Shown one piece after another: positions 1 to 10,655 of a DNA stretch of 64,000 nt (positions are counted from its first letter, which is position 1; the number at the start of each line of letters is the position of its first letter). The notes beneath the pieces are model-generated. The model worked only from the letters and a program-made list of their open reading frames with translations, made no database searches and had not been told where the DNA came from. The DNA is taken from assembly GCF_033807715.1 (NCBI RefSeq), contig NC_084607.1:14396441-14460440 (forward strand), read 5' to 3'. The translations under genes and the position numbers were made by a program. Origin of the DNA: Cololabis saira (lineage: Eukaryota > Chordata > Actinopteri > Beloniformes > Belonidae).

Positions 1-3000
1 TTCAGTTTCAATGAAGAGCTCATTTCTTTCTCGCTGCTCTGTTAGAAACAGTGTTAATACACTTGAATAATATCATTTGTTCTGTATTATGAAAACACAG
101 AAAACATGAGATGGTGGGAGTTTTGTTTTGTGTGAATTGCTCATATTAATTCACGTGTCTCGACTGGGTTTTGAAGTCTTAATCTCTGTTTTACAGGCTC
201 ACGCCGTACGGCTGCGGATGTCATTTATAAATCTGACCTGATGAAAGGCCTCTGCAGCCTGTCAACAAAGAAAGCATGACAACTATCTCTGTTTCCTCTG
301 TGCATACTAAATTATGAAGCAAGTGCTGTGGAGGCACTTTGCTGCCACAACACTGCTCTCTGCTGGCAAATGAGCTTTTTTTTCCCTCCTGTTGAACTGA
401 ACTTGGAGTAGCTGCAGGACAGAACTGCAGAGCGTCAAGTCTATTTGTTGGAGGAAAGAAGGAAAACTGGTACTAACTATAAAGGTTACATATTTGCACA
501 GTTGGAAACCAGTGCGATTTAACTCGTCCTGGTTTCTGGCACAGACCATCCGATTTCCCACACGCAGATTGCGTGGCATCTGCACTTTTAGCAGCTGCAA
601 GGACCACCGGGACATTTAGAGTCAATTTACTTTGTTCAGCTGCTGCGGCTGTATGTTTGAGCATAGACTTGCACCTTGTCAGTAACTAGGAATTTCCTGC
701 AGAACCCCTAGAGCTGACCACCCACCTCTCTTTAGCCTTGTTAAAGAACCAAAGGGAAATCATATTTGAGGATGAAACCCGCTCTCTACATCTGCACTAT
801 GCTTATTACTGCATCCAAGAAAGATCAAAGCTACCTAAACTACCCTCAGAGCTCGCAGCCCACTGAAGATTCTTCACAGTGCTTGAATAACGAGGTGAAG
901 ACTGCCTCCACTTTTATCCTTACCTTGCTTAGCAAGTGAGTCATATTTGTCAGAATTGAATCGCTCTCTCTTTTTTTTTCTTGCCAGAAGTGCCACACTC
1001 CTGTTATGAGTGTACGGAGGGAGAGTTGGTAGTAAGGGATTATTCAAGCTGGCAAGCCCTTTTATTGTCATTATTACTATTTTATTTCCTGCATTAAGAG
1101 TAACTGTAAATGTTCCCACTGCCCACTATTGAGTCCTGTGTCAGTATCGCCCAAAGCTTGCAGCAATGATCAGATGTGACCACTATCAAAAGCTGAGTTA
1201 GGCTGCAGACTATCTGGGGATGCTCCCCTTCTCTGTCTATCCTGAAACAGCTGTTTGAGCTCTAATTAAAGGGAAGTAGCAGGTGTCACCTGAGCCCCAA
1301 CTTCAGGGGCACACCTGGCTGCATTAATTTGATCCAAAGCGCTTTTGACGGACTGCCTGCACTCCTGTGTCCCACATTGAGCCACTGGATGTGAGCACCT
1401 GCTCGGAGCGAGCGGGCAGGAGAGCCTGGCTGACATCGCTCTGAGCCGCGCCAGGCCGGCGAGCGCGTGTCTTAGCAGTGACCCAGGAGACGGCGGTGTC
1501 GTCCCTGGCTCTAACTTACCAGAAACATCTGTAAGTGAGCAGACCTGCGACGCTGACCTGTAGTCACACTGAGCCGAGGGCTCGATGTACTCGGGATAAT
1601 TGTCTGAGGAAACCTCCTTGAGGCTGTAAAAGCAGCTTGTTTCCGATCTCCTGATGATTTCACAGGACATTTAACTTTACACCTCTCATTTGTTTCCTCT
1701 CTAGGGCATTTCCAAATATCCATTACCAGGTTTCCAAGGAAGTTTGCAACCCTTAACTGCTGCTAGCTTTTATGAATGCATAAATTGCCTTGGGGATAAA
1801 TGTGACACTGAATTTGGAGGCACAGACATTACACGGGTTTGTGTTGAAGGTCAGGCAAACAGATGACCTCCAAAACTTTGTAGGGATAAGAAAATAAAAA
1901 CGCTATTATGTAATTACTAAAGTGATATTGTGCTGTCTTTCTGACACTTCAATTGCCTAATGAAATCTACACGATTCGAGAATGAGGCAGCAGGAGTTCA
2001 AATAGTTACTGCTTCAGGTCATGCTGCACTCTCTGTGGCAACAGTTTCTTTGTGCCTCGACAATGCATTAATTTCATGAGTCAACAGGCTACGACTGGCA
2101 CTTTGTGTCAAGCTAAACAGTGTTTAATTGGATTCTGATCCATGGCAACGCCACCGGAGGCTTGTATCCATCTTTTATTTCAGCAGCACCTGGAGCGTAA
2201 TGGTGGTGATTACATCCCTCCCATGGTCTCCCGGTGGTTTTACCCTCGCGGGCCCCCGGGAGCATGCTGCTGACAGTCATGCTCTGTGCAGACCTGCTGC
2301 TCTGCTTGACTGCTGGCAAACCCTGAGCTACCGCTGCTGATGCTGAGGATTTCTGTTACAACACTGCTGTGACAAAATCGGGTTCAAAGGGAATTATGAT
2401 CACACGTGCTAAATGAATTGTTTACTGCACAGCTCCAATTCCAAACTGTGTGTCAAGAAATACTCCTCTCTGCACAAGCATGATAATAAAACTGCTTGCT
2501 GCAGGATAAAATTAAATGGCAAGCAGAGTCTGGAGTTGTGTTCTCAAAGGGCTTAGGTGGGTTTTGCTGAAATACTTCCCTGACGGTCTAAAAAACATGC
2601 ACGCTAGGTTAACTGTGTAGAAGTGTATGCGAGTGTATTTGGTTGTTTGACAGCGGTGAGTGGGACTGTCTGAACGCAGCCACGTACCCACCAGACATTG
2701 CCCAGCTCTTTATTTTCACTGGACCTTTGGGCCACGTCTGGCTTTCACAACAGTTACCATATGGACCACATCTGGCCCACACAGGGCTGGCCAGTGCCAT
2801 AAATGAGCCGTAAATGAGCCATAAGTGCCAAAAGTAGAGCAAATCAGGCCCAAATGTGTCCACTATATGGGATGGGTTTTATCATTTGAACACATTTTGA
2901 TATAATGAAAAGTAAAAACATTGATTTTAACTGAATAAAACTCAATTTAAAAGGAAGGACAAAACAATAATTTCTTAATGTTCGATGTGAAGTGATTGTT

Positions 3001-4844
3001 TATATTATGAAATGGATTTCTTTTTACTAGCTGATCTACATTCCTACTCTAAATTATGGTCTTGAAATGTAGGTACTCAAAGAATGAGATGACGGACACA
3101 AGAGGCTGAAATGAGTGCCTTCTGGAGGTCGGTTGGAGGGTGGGAGGCGCTACGAGTAGAGTCGCAGATCAAGACGAGCCACTCTGGCTGCTGGTCAAGA
3201 TGCCCCCTGGATGCCTCTGTGGGGAAGGTTTTGGGGTATGTCCAGTTGGGGGAGGACCCAATTCAGACCCAGGACACACTGAAGAGATTGCATCACTTGG
3301 TTGGCATGGAAACGTCTCTGATCAGTTTCAGTTTATCATATTTATTATGATTTTGGAAAATTCTGTCCCTTCATTAAGTGTTTTTATGAAACTCCTTCTG
3401 ACTAAAACATAACCGTCTTGTGTTTCTCATCTGTACAAAAAAAAAGCGGAAAAACATGTTGCTTTTTCAGTGTTTATGAGCTGTACGGTACTTCAAATAA
3501 TTGCTTCATGTAGTCCTTTCCGGCCAGATCTCTCTGTTTTGTAAAAGGTATGTTTTGAATCTCCAATGAAATGCCTATGAATTCAGTTTTATACACAATA
3601 TTTGTTAGTAAAGTACTGCAATATTCACTGAATGACACCGTCTAACGAGGCGCCGGGAGGAGCGGCGCTCGTCTTCTGAGTCCACACACACAGGAGAAAG
3701 GCCGCTGACCCTGGTGCACCAAGTCAGTCCTGACAGCACAGGGAGGAGTAGCGATGCCAGAACTGTGACCTTCAGCGCGGCCCCACACTGTCTTACAACC
3801 TCAGAGCCGGACATGTGTGAATAATACATCAGTCTCTCCTGCTGGGACCACCTCAATCGCTCACACAAGTAGAGAGGCACAAATGCAGCATTCACGTCAC
3901 GTTGAGGTTCCTCTTCCTCGGATGAAGATGATCTGTGTAACCAGATTAAAGCTGGTGTTTCTGTCTGACAATCAGTGAATAAAAAATATTTACAGGTTGA
4001 CATAGATAGGATTTCAAATCTTCTACAGTTTACCAAATACTAACAGCTTTAATTTAATCTTTTTTTGGGAAAGAGCCTCCAGAAATGAGCAAAACAATAC
4101 TTTCTCGCTTACATGAAGGTAAGTGGACAGTGGATCAAGCCGTGAGAATTGTGCTGTTTACACTGAGAGAGTAAATAGAAATGCCTGAAACAGTTTAAAA
4201 TCCCCTGCGATACGTGAAAAGGCATCCCGTTTCTCTCATTTCCATCTGCTTCACATACAAAAACAGCTCTGCAGTTTGCACTGAGACTATTTGAATTTTA
4301 CAGAGTTGTTTGACATTTGATAATCGTGCAGAGAGTTTATAGATTCCAGACTTTCCTGCTGAAGGTTCTCTATCATGTTTGTTCAGGTAACCTCCCCACA
4401 AAAAGAAAAAAAAGGCATTTGAATATAAAAAATTCTAAAAATCTCTGTCTACGTGGCATCAGAATGACAAACCCGATCATTGTTTTAGCTTCACGTGAAC
4501 AGGTGCGCATTTGCTGCTCTCCAGGGACAGACGTATTAACATAAAACACCACAAGAAGCCGCAGACGTGGAAGGAGAAGGAAACAAATCTGTGTAAAAAT
4601 GGTGTAATTATTCATCATGACAGGAGTTGTCTCCGTGCAGCAATGGTGATTGGACAGTGTTGTCCACCTGTTGAGACAGATGTGTAACCTCTGTGATGCA
4701 TGTAAATGATTCTGTGCTGTCACCAGAATCGTGATTCCTTTTAACTGACTGAGATCAGCTACACTAGGTTGATCATTTTAAAAGACAATGCTCAGATTAG
4801 ATATGAACAGATTTCTGAGACGCTACACGACTAAGAGGTTGTGG
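1..4844. other. Gene-poor left flank
   Basis: I could not assign any gene here. A stretch near 2700-2870 contains the degenerate word 'tgggccacatctggcccacac' style of repeat that is dispersed in fish genomes. One reverse-strand reading frame near 1520-1670 ends at a good splice donor and is discussed as a finding. A 143-codon reverse frame at 3605-4036 has no recognisable domain. The rest looks like ordinary AT-rich intergenic or intronic DNA. Confidence 0.5.
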
Positions 4845-5762
4845 TAGACTTGTAGTCAAGAAGACCGCCTACCCCGAGACCAAGACACTACCAAGACCAG
4901 AGAGTGTCAAGACCAAGACGGACCAAGTCAAGACCAAGACTAGTTCAGCTCAAGACCGAGACCAAAAAAAAACTTTATTTTGTCATCTTGCGTGAGTTGT
5001 AGAACATAAGCACCATCCTTCAGCTGCTTAGTTTACATGAGGTTGTGCTAACTGCAGGCACAATAACAGAAAGAGGTGAATGTCTTATGTGTGAACTCAC
5101 TATAAATGTTTTCATCAATTAGCTGAGATCAAATATGTGTGGCACTGGCAACTGCACTACCTAAGTTCCAAAGTCAACTAACAAAATAACCAGCCTCCAA
5201 CACCCGCCTCCACCTCAGAAAAGTCTAATGAATAGTAAATGTTACTGATTTAAATTGTACTTAATTTGTAGATTTAACGTGAATTATAAATATTGAAGAT
5301 ACACACAATTATCGACTTGAACTTGCATTATTTCTCATTATAGTAGCCAAATTACACTGTATATCAGCATACCTGAAATGGCATAGACCTAATGCTTAAT
5401 CAATCACAACAATATGCAAATATTATTCAAAGGCCAATGATGCCAGATATTTATTCAAACAAGGCCAAACACAATACTGTAATTAAATACAGACACACAT
5501 GGAGATACACCAAAACATAAAATCAAATGCAAAATACAAATAGTTTACAAAACTGTACATTAACAAGACGAAGAACTGGTGATCCCCAGATTCTGTCACC
5601 TTGGTGTGTGCAATGGCATCTCAATTATCCGAGTCTGAGACCTGGCGAGACTGAGACAAGACCAAGACCAAGACTGTCGAGACCGTGACAAAACCAAGAC
5701 CATAAAAATTGGTCTCGAGACCAGTCTTGAGACTAAGACCGGTCTTGAGAACTACAAGTCTT
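4845..5762. mobile_element. Inverted-repeat DNA transposon, 918 bp, with 'accaagac'-rich ends
   Basis: The element starts tAGACTTGTAG and ends CTACAAGTCTt, an inverted terminal repeat of about 10 bp. Just inside each end lie degenerate reiterations of 'gaccaagac' and its complement, in about 130 bp subterminal blocks (4855-4965 and 5630-5755). The flanks aggttgtgg (4836-4844) and aggttgttg (5763-5771) match at 8 of 9 positions, as a target-site duplication would. There is no transposase-like frame inside, so it is non-autonomous. An 8-9 bp duplication fits hAT, P or MuDR-like superfamilies; I cannot choose between them. Confidence 0.75.
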
Positions 5763-6360
5763 AGGTTGTTGGCACATGTAACTAGGTTGAACTGGGATGT
5801 AGGAGGGTATATGTTTATAAAGAAACTGGATTCAAATAACAAGTATGTATTTTTCAGTGACGTGCAGTGAGTTTCATGGTTGGTGAGGCACCGACTCCTT
5901 TAGGGTCAGATTTACAACTATATAAACCCAAAAGGGTGGCTTATTCAATTGGCTACTGGTTATTTCATGTCTCATCAGCATTCTTCACACAAACACAAAC
6001 ACACACACACGGTACATACGTAAAGATGAGAGAAAAAAAAAGCAGCGCTAAAGCCAATATGTCAAAACTCTAAATATGTTTTGTCAACAAAAGGATTTGC
6101 TTTATAACAACTTAAAAATACATATGCAACTAATGATGGGGCGCCACCAACGCGAGCAACACCCGCAACAAATGCAAGAGAACGCAAGATCAATTTTCTC
6201 CACCCCAACGTAGTGGGTATCATATGAAACTAGAAAAGCTACACTTTTTTTCATAAGATTGAAATGAAAACTACGGAAGTGTCACCTCTGGGGTATAAGG
6301 TGTGGACCCAAACGCAGGCGAGCAGGAGGCAGGAGTTCAATAAAAAAAATTTATTTAAAA

Positions 6361-6698
6361 GGAGCTTGAGGCCGGATTGTGGCAAGATTTATGAAAAAAA
6401 TCCGTATACATTTTAAGTTTTCTAGTAATAATGTCAGATGAAGCGTTCCAAACCCAAAAGAATGAGCCCTCTAGTGTATCTCTCCTTTGCCTTGAACAGG
6501 CTGTGTGCTGCAAAATGTGCTGCAATTCGGTCCCGAATTTCCCGCGCTGGGCTGCGGATGTGACGTCACATGACGCTGCATGTGCGTTCTCCCCGTTCTC
6601 CCGTGCCGGCTTCACTGTTGGCTGCAGTACCCCCAACGGCCGTCGTGGTGAAGGGTGGCGCTAGAGAGTCTAATTTCTTAAAAGGAGCCTCAAGCTCC
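6361..6698. mobile_element. Possible MITE with GGAGCTTGAGGC ends
   Basis: GGAGCTTGAGGC at 6361-6372 is matched by its exact complement GCCTCAAGCTCC at about 6686-6697. The flanks are tttaaaa on the left and tttaaca on the right, which could be a decayed target duplication. It interrupts a longer repeat that begins 'tgtggacccaaacgcagg'. It contains no transposase. Boundaries are good to a few bases. Confidence 0.5.
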
Positions 6699-6972
6699 TT
6701 TAACAAAAAAGCCAAACTAAAACGCTGCAGAGCAGGATCCAAAAACTCAAAGAAACAGGGATCAAAACTTGTAGGAAAACCGTGGCAGGAAACATGGGGA
6801 ACAAACAGTACGGTCCGACAGGGAACAAGGGAATGACAAGACCAGATATACACAGGGGATAACGAGACATGACGAGACACAGGTGCGGACACAATTAGGG
6901 CAGATGGGACACAGGCGGGGCAAAACAGAAACTGAAAGCTGGGGGGAATGTCAAACCTTGACAGGAAGAGTA

Positions 6973-7307
6973 TTAGGGCCAGGCAGGAGAAAAATAAAAA
7001 TTAGATTTTAGAGGAGGAAGATCTTTTTTTTCATTATGTACTTCGAGAAAAAAAGTCGAAATGTCGAGAAAAAATTTGAAATGTCGAGATTACTGTTGAA
7101 GTACAATTTTGAGAAAAAAGTCGAAATGTCGAGAAAAAAGTCAAAATTCTGTGAATAAAGTTGAAATGTTGAGAAAAAAGGCGAAATTTTGACTTTATTC
7201 TTGAAATTGTATTTCAACATTAGTCTCGACATTTCGACTTTTTTCTCGAAGTGCACAATAAAAAATATCTTCCCCTCACAAATATTTTTTCTCCTGCATG
7301 GCCCTAA
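6973..7307. mobile_element. 335 bp MITE flanked by TA (Tc1/mariner-type target site)
   Basis: The ends TTAGGGCCaGGCAGGAGAAAAAT and the inverted ATtttttTCTCCTGCaTGGCCCTAA are nearly perfect inverted repeats, and both are flanked directly by TA (6971-6972 and 7308-7309). The interior is made of diverged reiterations of 'tcgagaaaaaagtcgaaatg', first in one orientation and then in the other. No coding capacity. TA duplication and short length point to a non-autonomous Tc1/mariner-type element. Confidence 0.75.
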
Positions 7308-7923
7308 TATTCCGTAGAAAACTGTTTGTGGTCTTACCTTTATTTGTAGATGAAGGCCATGCGCCTGTCCCTCGTCACAAAAACCTCAGTTACTTTGTTG
7401 TAAAAGTCCTCCTTATTTTCCTTTAGTTTTAAAAGTCTCTTTGCCTCAATGGAGAAGATCGCAGGGATGAAAGCCCTCCTGAATCTGTCCTATTCCGTTT
7501 GAAAAGAGCAGGTTACCTTCTGTCCCGCAGTTTGAAACAAACCTTTTAGCTCTGGCGTTGGTCTTCCGTTGTTAATCCCTTTGACTGAAAGTCCAGTTGT
7601 GAGAAATTTTTAAGTTTAAATATATAATCTTCTTCCATTTTGGCAGTCCGACGAAGCAAAGCGTCAAAATAAAATAAAATTGACTCACGTACGCCCCCTT
7701 CAGGGCGGCAGAGTATTGTCTGCCTCACCCTGTGCCTTTTTCAATGCGTGTTTAATGTCCCATCAGCGAAACTAAATATGTCACTTACAAACATTACACT
7801 TTAATGGTTAAAGACATTAGCAAGACTGTGGAAAATCCGGGTATATAAATGTATCTGCAAACATTATATTGGCGACATAGCCTATAATTATTTTAAACGC
7901 TGTATACATAATTTATGTATGAT

Positions 7924-7986
7924 TAAATATTAATATTTGTCCACTGATCTTTATGATAAAGATCAGTGGACAAATATTAATATTTA
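7924..7986. repeat. Near-perfect 63 bp palindrome
   Basis: Two 31 bp arms are exact inverted copies around a single G at 7955. The arms contain 'gtccactgatctttat' and 'ataaagatcagtggac'. A second short palindrome, acttgtcatgatgacaagt, follows at about 8017-8035. It could be the core of a small inverted-repeat element; I see no coding content. Confidence 0.8.
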
Positions 7987-8159
7987 TTTGATGTTAATAT
8001 TATTATTCTTTTTACTTGTCATGATGACAAGTAGACGATGCTTTTGAATTCAGTCCCAGTTTTACTTTACCCATCTGTTATTTTTAAGAGTTGATTTTAT
8101 GCCGTACGAATTAAAACAGGTAATAACATGTTGTTTTCCTGTAAATTCGATAAAGGGTA

Positions 8160-8332
8160 GATGGTCGGTAACGTTGGACGCAATACGGAACCAATGTCTA
8201 CCACTGTTTCAGTTCCCCTCCGGTGTGTTTTTGTTGTCCCACCCGTAGCAGCAGCGTGAGTTTTAGCTTTGTTAGCATTTTAATTATTTCTCATAAATTT
8301 GGGGATTTACGGCGAAAATGTGTCAATAACAG
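8160..8332 (+). promoter_or_regulatory. KDM8: Probable KDM8 promoter and non-coding first exon
   Basis: A CpG-containing stretch with a CCAAT word (about 8190) is followed by 'aacag|gtaaat', a good splice donor after 8332. The first KDM8 coding exon at 10656 is preceded by a polypyrimidine-AG acceptor at 10628, so a spliced 5' untranslated exon is needed, and this is the best candidate upstream. The transcription start itself cannot be seen from sequence alone. Confidence 0.4.
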
Positions 8333-10655
8333 GTAAATATAGCCTTGCTATGTTCACTTTGGCTGATCTTATTTTAAACGCTGTTGACTTAAAAGGAACT
8401 GTATTAAGATAAACCAGTTATAATACGACTACAATTTACACCTATAATTATATTTAAAGATTGTTTAAACGTTTCTAGTCCCCGTAAAAAGTCGCTTTAA
8501 AGATATAGCAGTTATTTAACTAACCCGTTCAGTGGAAATGTGATATAATTTGGTTTATATGTTTAAGCTTGAAACAAGCTATTCAACCTAAACTGATGCA
8601 GTGACAAGACTTTAATTCCAGTCGTGAACAGTATCTTACCTTTTACCAGAATGGGGAAATTATTGTTCTTCTTCAAGAAGACAAAACAACTGAGAAGGTG
8701 AAGGCAGGTGCAGTACTGTCCCATTCATTATTAAAACCTGGACGGGAGGAAGAGAAGCGCCTTGACTGAGAAATAAATCTGGTTGGAAACAATCTTCAGT
8801 GATCGTGACAGGGGAGTCAACTTAAAAAAGAAAACACCAGTTAAACTTGTAGCAATGTTTAATAGTGAAAGTTATAACTTTTCCAAATGTAGAGTGTGAA
8901 GACAAGTCAGGGTTTTGAAACTAAACAGTTGTGCAGGCAATATGAGATATGTTTCCCCTTTTTTGTTGACATTATGAACTAAGGTCTTAATTAAATGCCT
9001 ATGTAAGAGATGCAACAGCTCTCATTTCAGCCATGGTTTTACAGCTCTGATCGAGCTTGTTTTAGGAAGCAGAGACAGACACACTGTCCTGGACAACCAC
9101 CCTTTTTCATGCTATGAAATCAGCTTTTACAGCTCTGTGCTGCTCGCTTCAGATATACACTAGTGCTGGCCTCAATGGAGTGACAGAGTTTGTAATTTGG
9201 TTTGGCCAGTGTAGAACCCTCAGTATGATGTATTAATGTTTAATTCTACAATTAAAAATTAAGAAATCATACACCAGTCAACCTCTGCCTCTCTGACTGC
9301 TGTGGTTGAACATGTCTGGTAGTATAGGATGGTTGTTTTAATGTTATATCTTTCCACTTCTGTGCAATTCACTCAACACAGGAACGTCGAGTAAAGGTGG
9401 TGCAGAAATGGCACATTATTAAGAGTGTCAGAGAGCATGGTCGTGACTTTCACACATGATTTGGCTCCAAATTAAAATCAGCATCCACGTATCTGTTTTG
9501 AAATAGAATCAGTGAGGTTACATTTTAACCTCACTGAGAATCTCTGGGATGGATTGGTGAAGCAGTTTAACTCACACCACGAGAACAAGAACTTGGCAAA
9601 AATGAGCGCAGCTCGGGATGGAAATAAATGAAGTGACATTGCATGAGCTTGTTGGAAGGATGCCACAGCATGTGCTTGTTTAAAAAAAAAAAAAAGCTAA
9701 AAGTGGTCCAACACTTCTGTTGGTTCACGTTTTTGCCTCCATGAAGTGATTATTTGATTTCATACACAAAGGTAGTTATTTGTCTACATTTCAAGTTTTC
9801 TGAAACTTTTTTGCTTAAATATTAATTTTGGTTAAAGTCAAGTTGAACATTTTCAGCTTGAGTTTTTGAGTCAAATGCTTTATTGAGAGGATATTAGATG
9901 AGGTAACTCTCCAAACATCCAAAGTGAATACTGAGTTTATGCTTTTTGTTTTGTGCAAATATCTCATCCGGCTATTTAAAAAAAATAATCTGAGAACTGC
10001 TGGAGGGAACTTTAGAGTCATGGCATACTTTAGGCATGTGGCTTGTTAAATAAAACTATTCATATTTGTGGAGTTGAGTCTGCCTCTGTGAAACACACAA
10101 CTGCGTTTCTGTACGCAAATGAATCAGGTGCTCAAAGTTGGCCGCCTCTCACTTTGGCAGGATCTCCAGCAACACAGAGCATCCAAACATGGACGGAGTC
10201 ACGCGGAGGCAGAGCTCCAGCTCCAGAAACTGTGTGATGGACCGCCGTCATCGTGCATGTGTCCCACGCATAGCTTTGGCTCAGGATGTCCTCACCTGTG
10301 TTTGCCAATATGGAAATTAGGTGTATATATCTGTTTGCCTGCAGCAGAGAGGCTGTTAGCGGGGAAACAAACAATTGTCCCGTGCATGTGTGTATTGAGG
10401 GAGGGTGGTTGCAGCAGATTGTTACATCGATGGGCATAAGACCAGTTTAGCAGACAAGTGATTACATTCCAGCCTTTGCCTCTGAAAATATCAGCAAACT
10501 GTTCCAAGTTAGGCAGCGTCCAAACAGTGGGAATGTATATTTAGCTTCAATTAGAGGTTCCTTATCATCATGGCTACAATCTGAAGTAGCGTGGGGCTTT
10601 TTATTCATCTTCATCCTCAATCCCACAGTACACAGAAAGGTCCTTCGTCTCATCG
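8333..10655 (+). other. KDM8 5' intron and intergenic sequence
   Basis: No gene is recognised. The stretch around 9380-9670 has low-grade resemblance to decayed DNA-transposon sequence, but I could not place it in a family. A 13-base A run lies near 9682. The acceptor for the first coding exon is at 10628 ('cctcaatcccacag'). Confidence 0.4.

Larger units (their letters stand above)
5857..7760. repeat. Composite of nested dispersed repeats
   Basis: The left part (5857-5960, 'gtgacgtgcagtgag...ggtgaggcac') and right part (about 7320-7740, ending in 'gtctgcctcaccctgtgcc') look like the two halves of one fish DNA repeat. Other repeats have landed inside it: a block beginning 'ggtgtggacccaaacgcagg' (about 6285-6960), a possible palindromic-ended unit at 6361-6698 and a TA-flanked MITE at 6973-7307. 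The assignment of the outer halves to a single element rests on general resemblance and is inference. Confidence 0.45.

Noticed and set aside
772..939. 55-residue + strand frame starting 'MKPALYICTMLITASKK'
   Set aside because: Short, no recognisable domain, no supporting splice or promoter signals; a chance frame is the simpler reading.
3605..4036. 143-codon minus-strand frame with an acidic SSSSEEEE tract
   Set aside because: No recognised domain or neighbouring exons; composition is mixed low-complexity and Cys-rich, consistent with chance.
9380..9670. Transposase-like words ('NLTENLWDGL') in the KDM8 5' region
   Set aside because: Only one short block resembles a Tc1-type motif, without the other conserved blocks or terminal repeats.
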